Assembly: GCA_947630575.1 (NCBI GenBank)
Contig: CANRIB010000008.1
Location: 1 to 45,334, forward strand
DNA: 45,334 nucleotides
From: an uncultured Bacilli bacterium
GTDB lineage: Bacteria > Bacillota_I > Bacilli_A > RF39 > UBA660
Direction of reading: 5' to 3'
Part shown: positions 20,861-30,135 of the stretch, piece by piece
Numbering within the stretch: the stretch's first letter is position 1
Layout of the letters: each line of letters starts with the position of its first letter
Position numbers and translations under genes: made by a program
Notes under the pieces: model-generated
Databases searched by the model: none
What the model was told of the DNA's origin: nothing
The model's input: only the letters and a program-made list of their open reading frames with translations

Positions 20861-22390
20861 ATGCCAGAAAAATATTATATTACTACCCCTATTTATTATC
20901 CTAGTGCTAACTTTCATATAGGACATTGTTATACCACCATTATTGCCGATGCTATCGCGCGTTATAAAAGGATGACTGGTTATGATGTTTTCTTCCAAAC
21001 TGGTACTGACGAACATGGTGAAAAAATTGAAAAGAAAGCGAAAGAAGCCGGAGTAAGTCCTAAAGAATATGTTGATAAAATAATTGAGGATGCTAAAGAT
21101 TTATGGGCATCTCTGGGCATTTCTTATGATTATTTTATTCGGACAACCGACAAAAATCATGAAGTCGCCGTGCAAAAAATATTCAAAAAGTTATATGAAC
21201 AAGGAGATATTTACAAAGGTTCATATGAAGGTTTATACTGCGTCCCCTGTGAATCATTTTGGACTGAAAGTCAAGCTGTAGATGGTAAATGTCCCGACTG
21301 TGGTAGAGAAGTAAAAATGGTTAGTGAAGAAGCCTATTTCTTTAAATTATCTAAATATCAAGATCAATTAATTAAATTTTATGACGAACATCCTGATTTT
21401 ATTTTACCCTTATCCCGTAAAAATGAAATGTTAAACAATTTTATTAAACCTGGTCTAGAGGATTTATGTGTATCCCGTACGAGCTTTAAATGGGGTATTC
21501 CTGTTGATTTTGACCCTAATCATGTTGTTTATGTTTGGATTGATGCTTTAACCAATTATATAACCTCTTTAGGTTATCCTGATGTAAATAATGAATTATT
21601 TAAAAAATATTGGCCGGCAGACCTTCATTTAGTTGGTAAAGAAATCGTGAGATTCCACACGATTATTTGGCCTTGTATGTTAATGGCTTTAGATTTACCT
21701 CTACCCCATCAAGTATTTGGTCATGGTTGGTTAAAAATTGATGGAGGCAAAATATCTAAAAGTTTAGGTAACTATAAAGACCCTCGCGAATATATTAAAG
21801 CTTATGGAGTAGATGCCGTAAGATATTATGCTCTAAGAGAAGTCCCTTTTGGTAATGATGGTAATTTCTCCGAAGAAGCTCTTATTTCTCGTACTAATGC
21901 TGATTTAGCTAATACTTTAGGTAATTTAGTTAATCGTACTATTAGTATGGCTCACAAATATTTTGATGGAGTAACCTCTAACCCTAAAATAAATGAAGAA
22001 ATAGATAACAATTTAATTTCTAAAGTTACATCTTTAAAAGAAATTGTGGAAACCAAAATGAACGAATTAAAAGTTAATGAAGCTATTGACGAAATCATGG
22101 ATGTACTTCGTCTTTGCAATAAATATATTGATGAAACAACCCCATGGACTTTAGCTAAAGATGAAACTAAAAAAAATCGTCTAGCAACTGTTTTATATAA
22201 TTTACTTGAAAGTATTAGAATATGTGCTATTCTCTTAAGTCCCTTTATTCCTGATACTTCTAATAATATTTTATTAGAACTTAATACTAAAAAAACTGAT
22301 TATGCAAGTATTGAATTTGGTTCTTTAGAAGAAAACTTACAATTAAATGAACCAAAAATCTTATTTAATCGTATTGAAATAAAAAATTAA
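20861..22390 (+). CDS. metG: Methionyl-tRNA synthetase
   Basis: TTPIYYPSANFHIGH, KISKSLGN; start set at MPEKYYITTP after aaaggagg. Confidence 0.96.
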   Translation: MPEKYYITTPIYYPSANFHIGHCYTTIIADAIARYKRMTGYDVFFQTGTDEHGEKIEKKAKEAGVSPKEYVDKIIEDAKDLWASLGISYDYFIRTTDKNHEVAVQKIFKKLYEQGDIYKGSYEGLYCVPCESFWTESQAVDGKCPDCGREVKMVSEEAYFFKLSKYQDQLIKFYDEHPDFILPLSRKNEMLNNFIKPGLEDLCVSRTSFKWGIPVDFDPNHVVYVWIDALTNYITSLGYPDVNNELFKKYWPADLHLVGKEIVRFHTIIWPCMLMALDLPLPHQVFGHGWLKIDGGKISKSLGNYKDPREYIKAYGVDAVRYYALREVPFGNDGNFSEEALISRTNADLANTLGNLVNRTISMAHKYFDGVTSNPKINEEIDNNLISKVTSLKEIVETKMNELKVNEAIDEIMDVLRLCNKYIDETTPWTLAKDETKKNRLATVLYNLLESIRICAILLSPFIPDTSNNILLELNTKKTDYASIEFGSLEENLQLNEPKILFNRIEIKN

Positions 22391-22413
22391 TTGCCTAAAA
22401 AGCAATTTTTTTA
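22389..22413. terminator. Terminator between convergent metG and mntP
   Basis: aattgc-ctaaaaa-gcaatt followed by T-run. Confidence 0.6.
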
Positions 22414-22944
22414 AATTAAATGAATTACTCCTAAAACAAGAAGAATAACAATACCTATAATATTAGCATAAGTTCCAAGTATTTTATTCGCATATTTTCC
22501 AATAATAATTCCTCCCAAAGTAAATAAAAAACTACATAAACTGAATATACTCATTGCAAGATACTTACTATTTGTAATCGCTTTTATTCCAATTCCTACT
22601 GAAAAACTATCAATACTAACCCCTAAAGCAAACAAAAACATCCCCATAAGTGTTAAATTAAACTTTTCTTCTTCATGTTTAATAACATCAATAAGCATTT
22701 GTATTGCAATAAATATCAGAATAATACCTAAAAGTATTCCTGATTTTAACTCAAATAATTGAACCAACTTATCCCCCAGTATCATCCCTATAAAAGGCAT
22801 TATAAAATGCATAACACCCACAATTAAAGATAATTCTAAAGCTTTTTTATTAGAAACATTAAACATCCCTACACTTAAAGACAACGAAAAAGTATCCATA
22901 CTAAGTGCTATCCCAATTAAAATAATACTAAATAATTGTCCCAT
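22411..22944 (-). CDS. mntP: MntP/YtaF family membrane protein (putative manganese efflux)
   Basis: Two similar halves, ALSMDTFSLSLSVGM and GVSIDSFSVGIGI. Confidence 0.85.
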   Translation of the reverse strand: MGQLFSIILIGIALSMDTFSLSLSVGMFNVSNKKALELSLIVGVMHFIMPFIGMILGDKLVQLFELKSGILLGIILIFIAIQMLIDVIKHEEEKFNLTLMGMFLFALGVSIDSFSVGIGIKAITNSKYLAMSIFSLCSFLFTLGGIIIGKYANKILGTYANIIGIVILLVLGVIHLI

Positions 22945-22978
22945 AAAAAAGCCTCCTAAAAAAATTTATTAGGAAGCT
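22945..22978 (-). terminator. Terminator-like hairpin whose 3' arm contains the mntP Shine-Dalgarno
   Basis: Minus strand: AGCTTCCTAA-taaattttt-TTAGGAGGCT-TTTTT then ATG. Confidence 0.6.
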
Positions 22979-22985
22979 ATCCATT

Positions 22986-23489
22986 TTAGAACTTATCTAA
23001 TAATTCTTTAACATATAACTTATATTCTACTTCTCCCACATCTTCTCTTTCATTATCTAACAAACATAAAGGCGGAAATAAAACACACCAGAAATTATCC
23101 CCTAAACCCTCTCCTAAAGTTATAACTAAAGATTCATAATTACCTTTAGGATATATAACTCCTTTATAATTTTTAGTAGGAAAATAATTATATCCATAAT
23201 TTATCTTATATTTAACATTATAACTATCTACAATATTTTCAATTTTATTAATATTATTCTTTAAAATATAATCTACATCTTGAGTATTTTTCGCATCTTT
23301 AATTAATGTATATATATCTTTTTCAATTTTATCTTTAATTATTAACTTTTCTTGTTGATCTTTAATACTATTACTATTAGCAACTACCCTAAATCTAATC
23401 GCATTATTAGGAATTAAAATATCTTTTTCTTTAGTATTAAAAATCATAATTAAACTAAATATAAATAAAATAATAATTATTTTTTTCAA
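22986..23489 (-). CDS. spoIIR: Stage II sporulation protein R
   Basis: IRFRVVANSNSIKDQ, YPKGNYESLVITLGEGLGDNFWCVLFPPLCLLD; TTG start. Confidence 0.92.
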   Translation of the reverse strand: MKKIIIILFIFSLIMIFNTKEKDILIPNNAIRFRVVANSNSIKDQQEKLIIKDKIEKDIYTLIKDAKNTQDVDYILKNNINKIENIVDSYNVKYKINYGYNYFPTKNYKGVIYPKGNYESLVITLGEGLGDNFWCVLFPPLCLLDNEREDVGEVEYKLYVKELLDKF

Positions 23490-23735
23490 ATTTAATCACC
23501 TAAATTTATTAAGTAAAAAAATAATTATTTTATTCAAATAATTTATTTTTTCATTAAATGAAAAATATCTTAATTTTAACCAATGATTAACACTAAAAAG
23601 ATTGACAAAAACCTATTTTTTAAGATATAGTATATTTGGTAATTTATAAAAAATTATAGCACCAAAAAAAATATAAAACATAAAAAATAGTATAAGAGCC
23701 TACTTATACCACATAGAAGTAAGGGTGTGTTAAAC

Positions 23736-24989
23736 ATGAAACAAATGATAATTGAAGGTGAGCATAAATTAACAGGAACAATTGAAATTGGTGGTGCCAA
23801 AAATAGTGCTGTTGCCTTAATCCCGGCGGCCATATTAGCAAATGGCATATGCACTATTAAAAATGTTCCTAATATCTCCGACCGTGATGCTTTAATTGAT
23901 ATTTTAGAGTTATTAAATTGTAAAGTAACATTAAATAATAATGAATTAATAATTGATTCTACAAACTTAAAAAATACTTCCATTGGGGCTAAATTATCTA
24001 ATCGCTTAAGAGCTTCCTATTATTTTATGGGAGCCTTATTAGGTCGTGAAAAATATGTTGAAATTCATATTCCGGGCGGTTGTAATATTGGTTCTCGTCC
24101 CATTGATATGCACTTAGAAGGATTTAAAGCGCTTGGTGCCACCATCGAAACACATGGGGATAAATATATTTTATCTGCCAAAAAACTTACTGGAACTGAT
24201 ATTTTTCTTAGATTCCAAAGTGTCGGGGCCACAATTAATTTAATGCTCGCGAGTGTTTATGCTGAAGGAAAAACTATTATTCATAATGCTGCATGTGAAG
24301 CCGAAATAATTAATATCGCTGATTTTCTAAATAATATGGGTGCTAATATCAAAGGAGCCGGAACAAGCACAATCACTATCACCGGTCCTACTAACCATCA
24401 TGATGCCGAAATAACTGTTTTACCAGACCGAATAGAAGCTGGAACTTATATTATTTTAGGTGCTTTATGTGGCGAAAATTTATGTATTAAAAATATTGTT
24501 CCCGAGCATTTAGAAGCTCTCACCACTAAATTAAAAGAAATGGGTGCCAATATTAAAATAAACTCCGATAATATTGTTTTAAATGCTACTAAAAATTTAA
24601 AACCAATAAATATTAAAACTTTAGTATATCCCGGATTTCCTACGGATATAGGTCAACCTATGAGTGTTCTTTTAACTCAAGCAAATGGTACATCTTTATT
24701 TGAAGAAACTATCTGGGAAAACCGTATGGGGCATGTTCCATCTTTAAATAAAATGGGTGCTAATATCAAAGTAAATGGCATGAGTGCTATCATTGAAGGT
24801 CCAACCAAATTAAAAGGTAAAGAAGTTATTGCAACTGACCTAAGAGGTGGTGCCGCCCTAGTAATCGCTGGTTTAATCGCTGAAGGAACAACCACCATCA
24901 CTGATGTTGAACATATCTTAAGAGGTTATGAAAACATAGTTTCTAAACTAACTAAGGTCGGTGCTAAAATTGAACTTAAAGAAATATAG
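23736..24989 (+). CDS. murA: UDP-N-acetylglucosamine 1-carboxyvinyltransferase
   Basis: GGAKNSAVALIPAAILA, GRE-type domain and PGFPTDIGQPM. Confidence 0.95.
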   Translation: MKQMIIEGEHKLTGTIEIGGAKNSAVALIPAAILANGICTIKNVPNISDRDALIDILELLNCKVTLNNNELIIDSTNLKNTSIGAKLSNRLRASYYFMGALLGREKYVEIHIPGGCNIGSRPIDMHLEGFKALGATIETHGDKYILSAKKLTGTDIFLRFQSVGATINLMLASVYAEGKTIIHNAACEAEIINIADFLNNMGANIKGAGTSTITITGPTNHHDAEITVLPDRIEAGTYIILGALCGENLCIKNIVPEHLEALTTKLKEMGANIKINSDNIVLNATKNLKPINIKTLVYPGFPTDIGQPMSVLLTQANGTSLFEETIWENRMGHVPSLNKMGANIKVNGMSAIIEGPTKLKGKEVIATDLRGGAALVIAGLIAEGTTTITDVEHILRGYENIVSKLTKVGAKIELKEI

Positions 24990-25020
24990 TATATTGTACT
25001 ATATTTTTTTGAGGTGTTTT

Positions 25021-25692
25021 ATGAAAAAAAAGCTCATAATCCTAACAATTATCTCTATTATTTCCACTTTTTTTATTTATAACCTAACCCATAATGATGA
25101 TATTACTATTGTTTCTTTAGGCGATGGTTTATCGCTTGGTATGACTTCTTATAATATTAAAGGTAAAAGTTTTAATGATTATTTAAAAGAAGAATATGCC
25201 AACAAACATAAATTAAAAAAATATATCCCTGATTTTGCCCATCAAAACCAAACTATTAAAGAATTAATTTATGAAATAAAAGAAAATAAAGCCTTAATAA
25301 TAAATAATAAAAAAATAGAAATAAAACAAGCTATTCATGAAGCTAATATCTTAACCATTGCCATCGGACTTGATGAACTATCCAAAATAAGTATAACTCC
25401 TCAAATAAGAAGAGAATTTACTGAAGATTTAAAAGAATTATTAAGCCAAATTAAAGCTTTAAATAACAATAAAGTCTTTGTTATAAGCATTTATTCAACA
25501 AAAGACCATGATTTATTAACTACATCCAAAATAAATGCCATTATAAGAGATATTACATTATCTAATTCTTTTAATTTTATTGATCTAAGTGATATTATAA
25601 ATGAATCATACTTTTTTAATTCCAATAGTTATTATATAAATTATGAAGGTCATAAAAAAATATATGAAAAAATAAAACAAGTTTTAAACTAA
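25021..25692 (+). CDS. SGNH/GDSL-like hydrolase fold protein (GDGL in place of GDSL)
   Basis: N-terminal signal/TM; VSLGDGLSLGM block and C-terminal YEGHKKIYEKI. Confidence 0.6.
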   Translation: MKKKLIILTIISIISTFFIYNLTHNDDITIVSLGDGLSLGMTSYNIKGKSFNDYLKEEYANKHKLKKYIPDFAHQNQTIKELIYEIKENKALIINNKKIEIKQAIHEANILTIAIGLDELSKISITPQIRREFTEDLKELLSQIKALNNNKVFVISIYSTKDHDLLTTSKINAIIRDITLSNSFNFIDLSDIINESYFFNSNSYYINYEGHKKIYEKIKQVLN

Positions 25693-25753
25693 TAAATTAT
25701 CTTAAAAATATTGCTCCTCTTAACTACATTTAGTATAATTAAATTATTAAAGG

Positions 25754-25791
25754 GCTAGTAAAGACTTTAAAGTTTTTTACTAGTCTTTTTT
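25754..25791 (+). terminator. Intrinsic terminator-like hairpin before the helicase gene
   Basis: ctagtaaa ... tttactag followed by tctttttttt. Confidence 0.65.
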
Positions 25792-25806
25792 TAGGAGTTG
25801 ATATTT

Positions 25807-27675
25807 GTGATAGTCTTTTCATGTTTAAAAAAAGAATTTATGAATTATGTAAAAGAAGGAATTATTAGTAATAAAGTTTATGATGCTTATAAAAAAATAT
25901 TTAATAAAAAAACCAAATACAACCAAATAAAAGCTTGGGCTAATAGTTTACCTCAAATGGCCGGTATTTTAGCCGATTTACCAGATAATACAGGTATAAC
26001 TATTGAATATGGTATACCTCTTACTAGTAAAAGTGTTGATATGGTTATCAGTGGTTATGACATCAACCATGAACCTACTATTATATTAGTTGAATTAAAA
26101 CAATGGTCCTACACTAAATTAATTAAATCTGTTGATGGTGTAGTTAGAACTAAAATTCATAACAAAGAAAAAAATGTTCTTCACCCCGCCTATCAAGTAT
26201 TATCCTATGCTGAATTATTAAAAGGCTATAACTTAACTATTGAAAAAGAACACATTAAGGTAATTCCCACAGTTTATCTCCATAATTATGATTTAAACAT
26301 TTCTGATGCTCTCTTTAATATTAAATATAAACCATATTATCAAAAAGTCCATATGTTTGGCCGCAATGAAGCCTTAGAACTTAAAGAATTAATCACAAGT
26401 TTTTTAAAATATGGGGATAACTTAAATGTTATTAACAAAGTTGATAATTCTGAAATTAAACCAACCAAAAAACTATTAAATGAAATTATCAATATGACTA
26501 AAGGAAACAAAGTATTTAATCTTTTAGATGAACAAAAAGTAATCATGGAAAATATTATTACTTTAGCCCATCAATCATTTATTGAAAATCAAAAACAAAC
26601 TATTATTGTTAAAGGTGGACCCGGGACTGGTAAATCAATATTAGCTATCAATGCCTTAGGAGAATTATTATCAGTTGGTTTAATGGGCGCATATGTTTCT
26701 AAAAATATGGCTCCTAGAAAAGTATATAAAAACATGATTGTTAATGGTTCAAATGAAATAAGTGTTAATGAATTATTTAAAAGTTCTGGTTATTTCTTTC
26801 GGGATAAAAAAGATAAATATGATTTTTTACTGGTTGATGAAGCCCATCGTCTTCAAGAAAAATCAGGCCTTCATAATAATTTAGGTGAAAATCAAATTAA
26901 AGAAATTATTAATGCTAGCAAACTAAGTGTCTTTTTTATTGACGAAAAACAAGCCATAACCATTAAAGATATCGGCACTATAAAAAATATTGAATATTAT
27001 GCTAAAATGTTAAAATCTAAAATAAATACTTATGAATTAACTAGTCAATTTCGTTGCAATGGAAGTGATAATTATTTGGGTTTTATTGAAGCCTTACTTT
27101 ATAATAAAAAAGAAAAACCTAAGTTTAATTTTGATTTTCAAGTAATGACAAGTCCCCAAGAATTAAAAGATTTAATAACGCGTAAAAATACTAACAATAA
27201 TGCCCGCATTGTTGCTGGTTTTTGTTGGCCGAGAAAAGTTTATACTGCCGATAATCAAAACTACCATGACATTAAGATTGGTGATTTTTCTATGAGTTGG
27301 AATCTAAAACATGGAGAACCTTTTGCCATCAGAGCAAATGCCATCAATGAAATAGGTTGTATTTATAATGTTCAAGGCTTAGAATTTGATTATATTGGAG
27401 TTATTATTGGTCCTGACTTAAAATATCAAAATGGTAAAATCATAACTGATTATAAAGCTCGTTCTAATACTGAAAAATCTTTATATGGCCTCCAAACTAA
27501 AATTAAAGAAAATAAAGATCAAAAAGCATATTATGAAAATATTGCCGATACTCTAATTAGAAATACTTATCGTGTATTACTAACAAGAGGTATTAAAGGC
27601 TGTTATGTTTATGCTTGTGATAAAAAATTACAACAACACTTAAAAAAGATGCAATCTCATCGCTTACATCTTTAA
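25807..27675 (+). CDS. DUF2075/Schlafen-type DNA/RNA helicase with N-terminal PD-(D/E)XK-like domain
   Basis: IEYGIPLTSKSVDMVISG...IILVELKQWS; Walker A VKGGPGTGKSILA; FLLVDEAHRL; C-terminal NTYRVLLTRGIKGCYVY; GTG start chosen. Confidence 0.8.
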   Translation: MIVFSCLKKEFMNYVKEGIISNKVYDAYKKIFNKKTKYNQIKAWANSLPQMAGILADLPDNTGITIEYGIPLTSKSVDMVISGYDINHEPTIILVELKQWSYTKLIKSVDGVVRTKIHNKEKNVLHPAYQVLSYAELLKGYNLTIEKEHIKVIPTVYLHNYDLNISDALFNIKYKPYYQKVHMFGRNEALELKELITSFLKYGDNLNVINKVDNSEIKPTKKLLNEIINMTKGNKVFNLLDEQKVIMENIITLAHQSFIENQKQTIIVKGGPGTGKSILAINALGELLSVGLMGAYVSKNMAPRKVYKNMIVNGSNEISVNELFKSSGYFFRDKKDKYDFLLVDEAHRLQEKSGLHNNLGENQIKEIINASKLSVFFIDEKQAITIKDIGTIKNIEYYAKMLKSKINTYELTSQFRCNGSDNYLGFIEALLYNKKEKPKFNFDFQVMTSPQELKDLITRKNTNNNARIVAGFCWPRKVYTADNQNYHDIKIGDFSMSWNLKHGEPFAIRANAINEIGCIYNVQGLEFDYIGVIIGPDLKYQNGKIITDYKARSNTEKSLYGLQTKIKENKDQKAYYENIADTLIRNTYRVLLTRGIKGCYVYACDKKLQQHLKKMQSHRLHL

Positions 27676-27690
27676 ACAACAACCATCTTT

Positions 27691-28746
27691 TTAATATTTT
27701 AATTTATAACTAGCATCTTTCATTTCACTAGTCGGAATAAATCCGGGTTGAGCATCAATTACATCAGGAATTCTATTTACTATATCTGCACAAGTAAGTC
27801 TAACAGTATCGGGTTTATTTATTACTACTGTTGTATCTGGCTCCCCATATATAGTCCACTCATTTGAATCAGCATCATTTGGCCCATATACTTTTCCAAC
27901 AGATTCTGCTTCTATTGTAATTCCCTCTTCTGTTTCCAGTATTGCAACTGCCCTCATCCCAGTTGCATCTCCGGCTTTTATATCCATTTTTAAAGTTTCA
28001 CTATGGATTTCTTCATCACTAGTTGTTGGGATCGTTTCGCTTCGCATTTTCTTTGGTGTTAAATGAAGCTTATCAGCAAGCCAACCTACAGTATTCCACA
28101 TATAAGAAGGCATAAATTCTCGATTATTAATTATTTTTTCTCTTTCTGCTTCACTAATTTTATCTACAATCGCAATTTTCTCTTCAAACTCCTCCATTGT
28201 TAGCCCTGCTCCATGGACCTGTGCTAAAGCAATTCCATAATCTTCTACATTATAAGAACTACTTCCTTTAATTTTAGTTATATTATGCGTTGAACCGGCG
28301 ATAGAAGTAATCATATTTCCCCAAAAAACATCTTGATAACCACATCCGGTAATTGTTACATTGTTTGCTTTAGCTAAAACATCTAGCTCATGATATAAAG
28401 TGGGATTAGAATTTTTAGCATAAAAGCACTCTTCCGAAGTGGTAATAACATTTACTCCATTTGTAACACAACACCTTATTTCATTTCCCACATCATTTAA
28501 ATAACTCATTGTGGTAATAACCGCAATATCAGGTTTAGTTTCTTTAAGTAAATCGTTTAATTTTGAAATATCATTAATTGTTACTCCTCTATTTTCACTA
28601 CCAATAATAACCCCAATATCTTCTCCAATAACCTCAGGATTAATATCTACTGCCCCAACAATATTACCCCCTAAATTATAAATATATTCCATGATATATT
28701 TACTCATTTTTCCACATCCAATTTGCACAACTTTAATTTGTTTCAT
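27691..28746 (-). CDS. 2,4-diaminopentanoate dehydrogenase-like NAD(P)-binding protein (dihydrodipicolinate reductase-like fold)
   Basis: [50 protein letters not shown] resemble Ord-type enzymes. Confidence 0.75.
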   Translation of the reverse strand: MKQIKVVQIGCGKMSKYIMEYIYNLGGNIVGAVDINPEVIGEDIGVIIGSENRGVTINDISKLNDLLKETKPDIAVITTMSYLNDVGNEIRCCVTNGVNVITTSEECFYAKNSNPTLYHELDVLAKANNVTITGCGYQDVFWGNMITSIAGSTHNITKIKGSSSYNVEDYGIALAQVHGAGLTMEEFEEKIAIVDKISEAEREKIINNREFMPSYMWNTVGWLADKLHLTPKKMRSETIPTTSDEEIHSETLKMDIKAGDATGMRAVAILETEEGITIEAESVGKVYGPNDADSNEWTIYGEPDTTVVINKPDTVRLTCADIVNRIPDVIDAQPGFIPTSEMKDASYKLKY

Positions 28747-29647
28747 TTAAATCAACTCCTTCTTCTCTAATTATATCTGCAAACTCTATTTTAAATCTTT
28801 CAATCTCTTTTAATTTAGCATCTTCATATATATTTTTTGCATTACAAATTGCTTTATAAAAATGTTTTAAAGTAACTTCTTTCGTATTATCATATAATGC
28901 AAAAGTAAAAGCATTAGCTACTATAGTTAAACATATATCCGGATATCTAGAAGCAATTTCATATACCCTTTTATATTCGTCAGTCATTTCTACAATAAAA
29001 CGCATAATTTTCTCTTTAATAAAATCTGTATAATTGCACTTAACTCCAATCTGTCTTTCAAGTTTTGGTAAAGTTCCCATTAATATTTGGACAGTGGTAT
29101 CTTTATCGGCTTCTAATACTTCTATCTTTTGAAATCTTCTTAAAAAAGCTCTATCACGTAAAATATAATGTTCATATTCTTCCGTTGTCGTTGCCCCAAT
29201 CATTTTAATTGTACCTCTATCAAGTCCTGCTTTAAGCATATTAGCAAAATCCATACCACCCTCTTTATTTACTAAAAGATGGGTTTCATCAATAAAAACA
29301 ATTACATTATCTTTACCTGCTAATTCCTTTACTAACAAATCAATTCTATTTTCACTAGTCCCATTAATATCGGTACTTCCAATTAAACTACTAATATTAA
29401 TTTTAATAATTTGATAGTTAAGCAAAACATCCGGCACATATCCTTTAATAATTCGATAAGCTAAACCCTCCACAATCGCTGTTTTACCAATTCCCGGTTT
29501 ACCAACTAATAAAGCACTTTTCTCTGGGGTGAGTAAAGTAAGTATCATTTGCTTAATTTCATTTTCTCTTCCAATCGCTGGGTCAGTTATATATTCTTTT
29601 TCTGTTAAGTTCTCTCCATAACGTTCTAACATACTTATTTCATCCAT
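28733..29647 (-). CDS. Single-module Clp/Hsp100-like AAA+ ATPase
   Basis: [55 protein letters not shown]; no second AAA module or Clp N-domain. Confidence 0.85.
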   Translation of the reverse strand: MDEISMLERYGENLTEKEYITDPAIGRENEIKQMILTLLTPEKSALLVGKPGIGKTAIVEGLAYRIIKGYVPDVLLNYQIIKINISSLIGSTDINGTSENRIDLLVKELAGKDNVIVFIDETHLLVNKEGGMDFANMLKAGLDRGTIKMIGATTTEEYEHYILRDRAFLRRFQKIEVLEADKDTTVQILMGTLPKLERQIGVKCNYTDFIKEKIMRFIVEMTDEYKRVYEIASRYPDICLTIVANAFTFALYDNTKEVTLKHFYKAICNAKNIYEDAKLKEIERFKIEFADIIREEGVDLNETN

Positions 29648-29727
29648 AATATATTCCTTTCTATATTTCTTATATCTATATTATACCATAAAAGCTTGTA
29701 TTTCCAAATAAAAAAGCCAAGTAGTTA

Positions 29728-30105
29728 TTACTTTACTTTGACAATTTCTTTAATCCATAATCCATGCAAATTACAATAATCTAAAGCTTCTTTAATTTCT
29801 TCCTCTTTTTCTACTTTAAATTTAGCAAGTGGTTCCATATTTGGTTTTAAATCCACTTTTTTAATACCTTTATTTGTAACTAAATAAATCCACTTAATAT
29901 AATGTGCTTCTTCCATTGGATGATTAATTTCCCCAACTTTTACCGTAACTTCCTCATTATTAATATTAACCACTGGCACATGTTTTTCTTGGGCAGCATC
30001 TACACTGTTGGTAGTTAATCTAACCATATCTTCTCCACAACAAGTCTTACCATCTTCTTTTGTAGTTATATTTCCACACTTTAAACATATTAAATATTCT
30101 TTCAT
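29728..30105 (-). CDS. Desulfoferrodoxin/superoxide reductase family protein
   Basis: CLKCGN...CCGEDM, EKHVPV, HPMEEAHYIKWI, CNLHGLW. Confidence 0.92.
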   Translation of the reverse strand: MKEYLICLKCGNITTKEDGKTCCGEDMVRLTTNSVDAAQEKHVPVVNINNEEVTVKVGEINHPMEEAHYIKWIYLVTNKGIKKVDLKPNMEPLAKFKVEKEEEIKEALDYCNLHGLWIKEIVKVK

Positions 30106-30135
30106 TTTTTATCACCAATTCTATTTTACCAAATT

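Noticed and set aside
21084-21281. 65-aa ORF in metG alternate frame (also 8681-8893 in dnaX, 38397-38618 and 39654-39845 in gene A)
   Set aside because: Out-of-frame or antisense translations inside strong coding genes.
18000-24000. DGR reverse transcriptase or template repeat near the variable region
   Set aside because: No ORF with RT motifs and no second copy of the GTGCGCCCAG-ended block was seen anywhere in the window.
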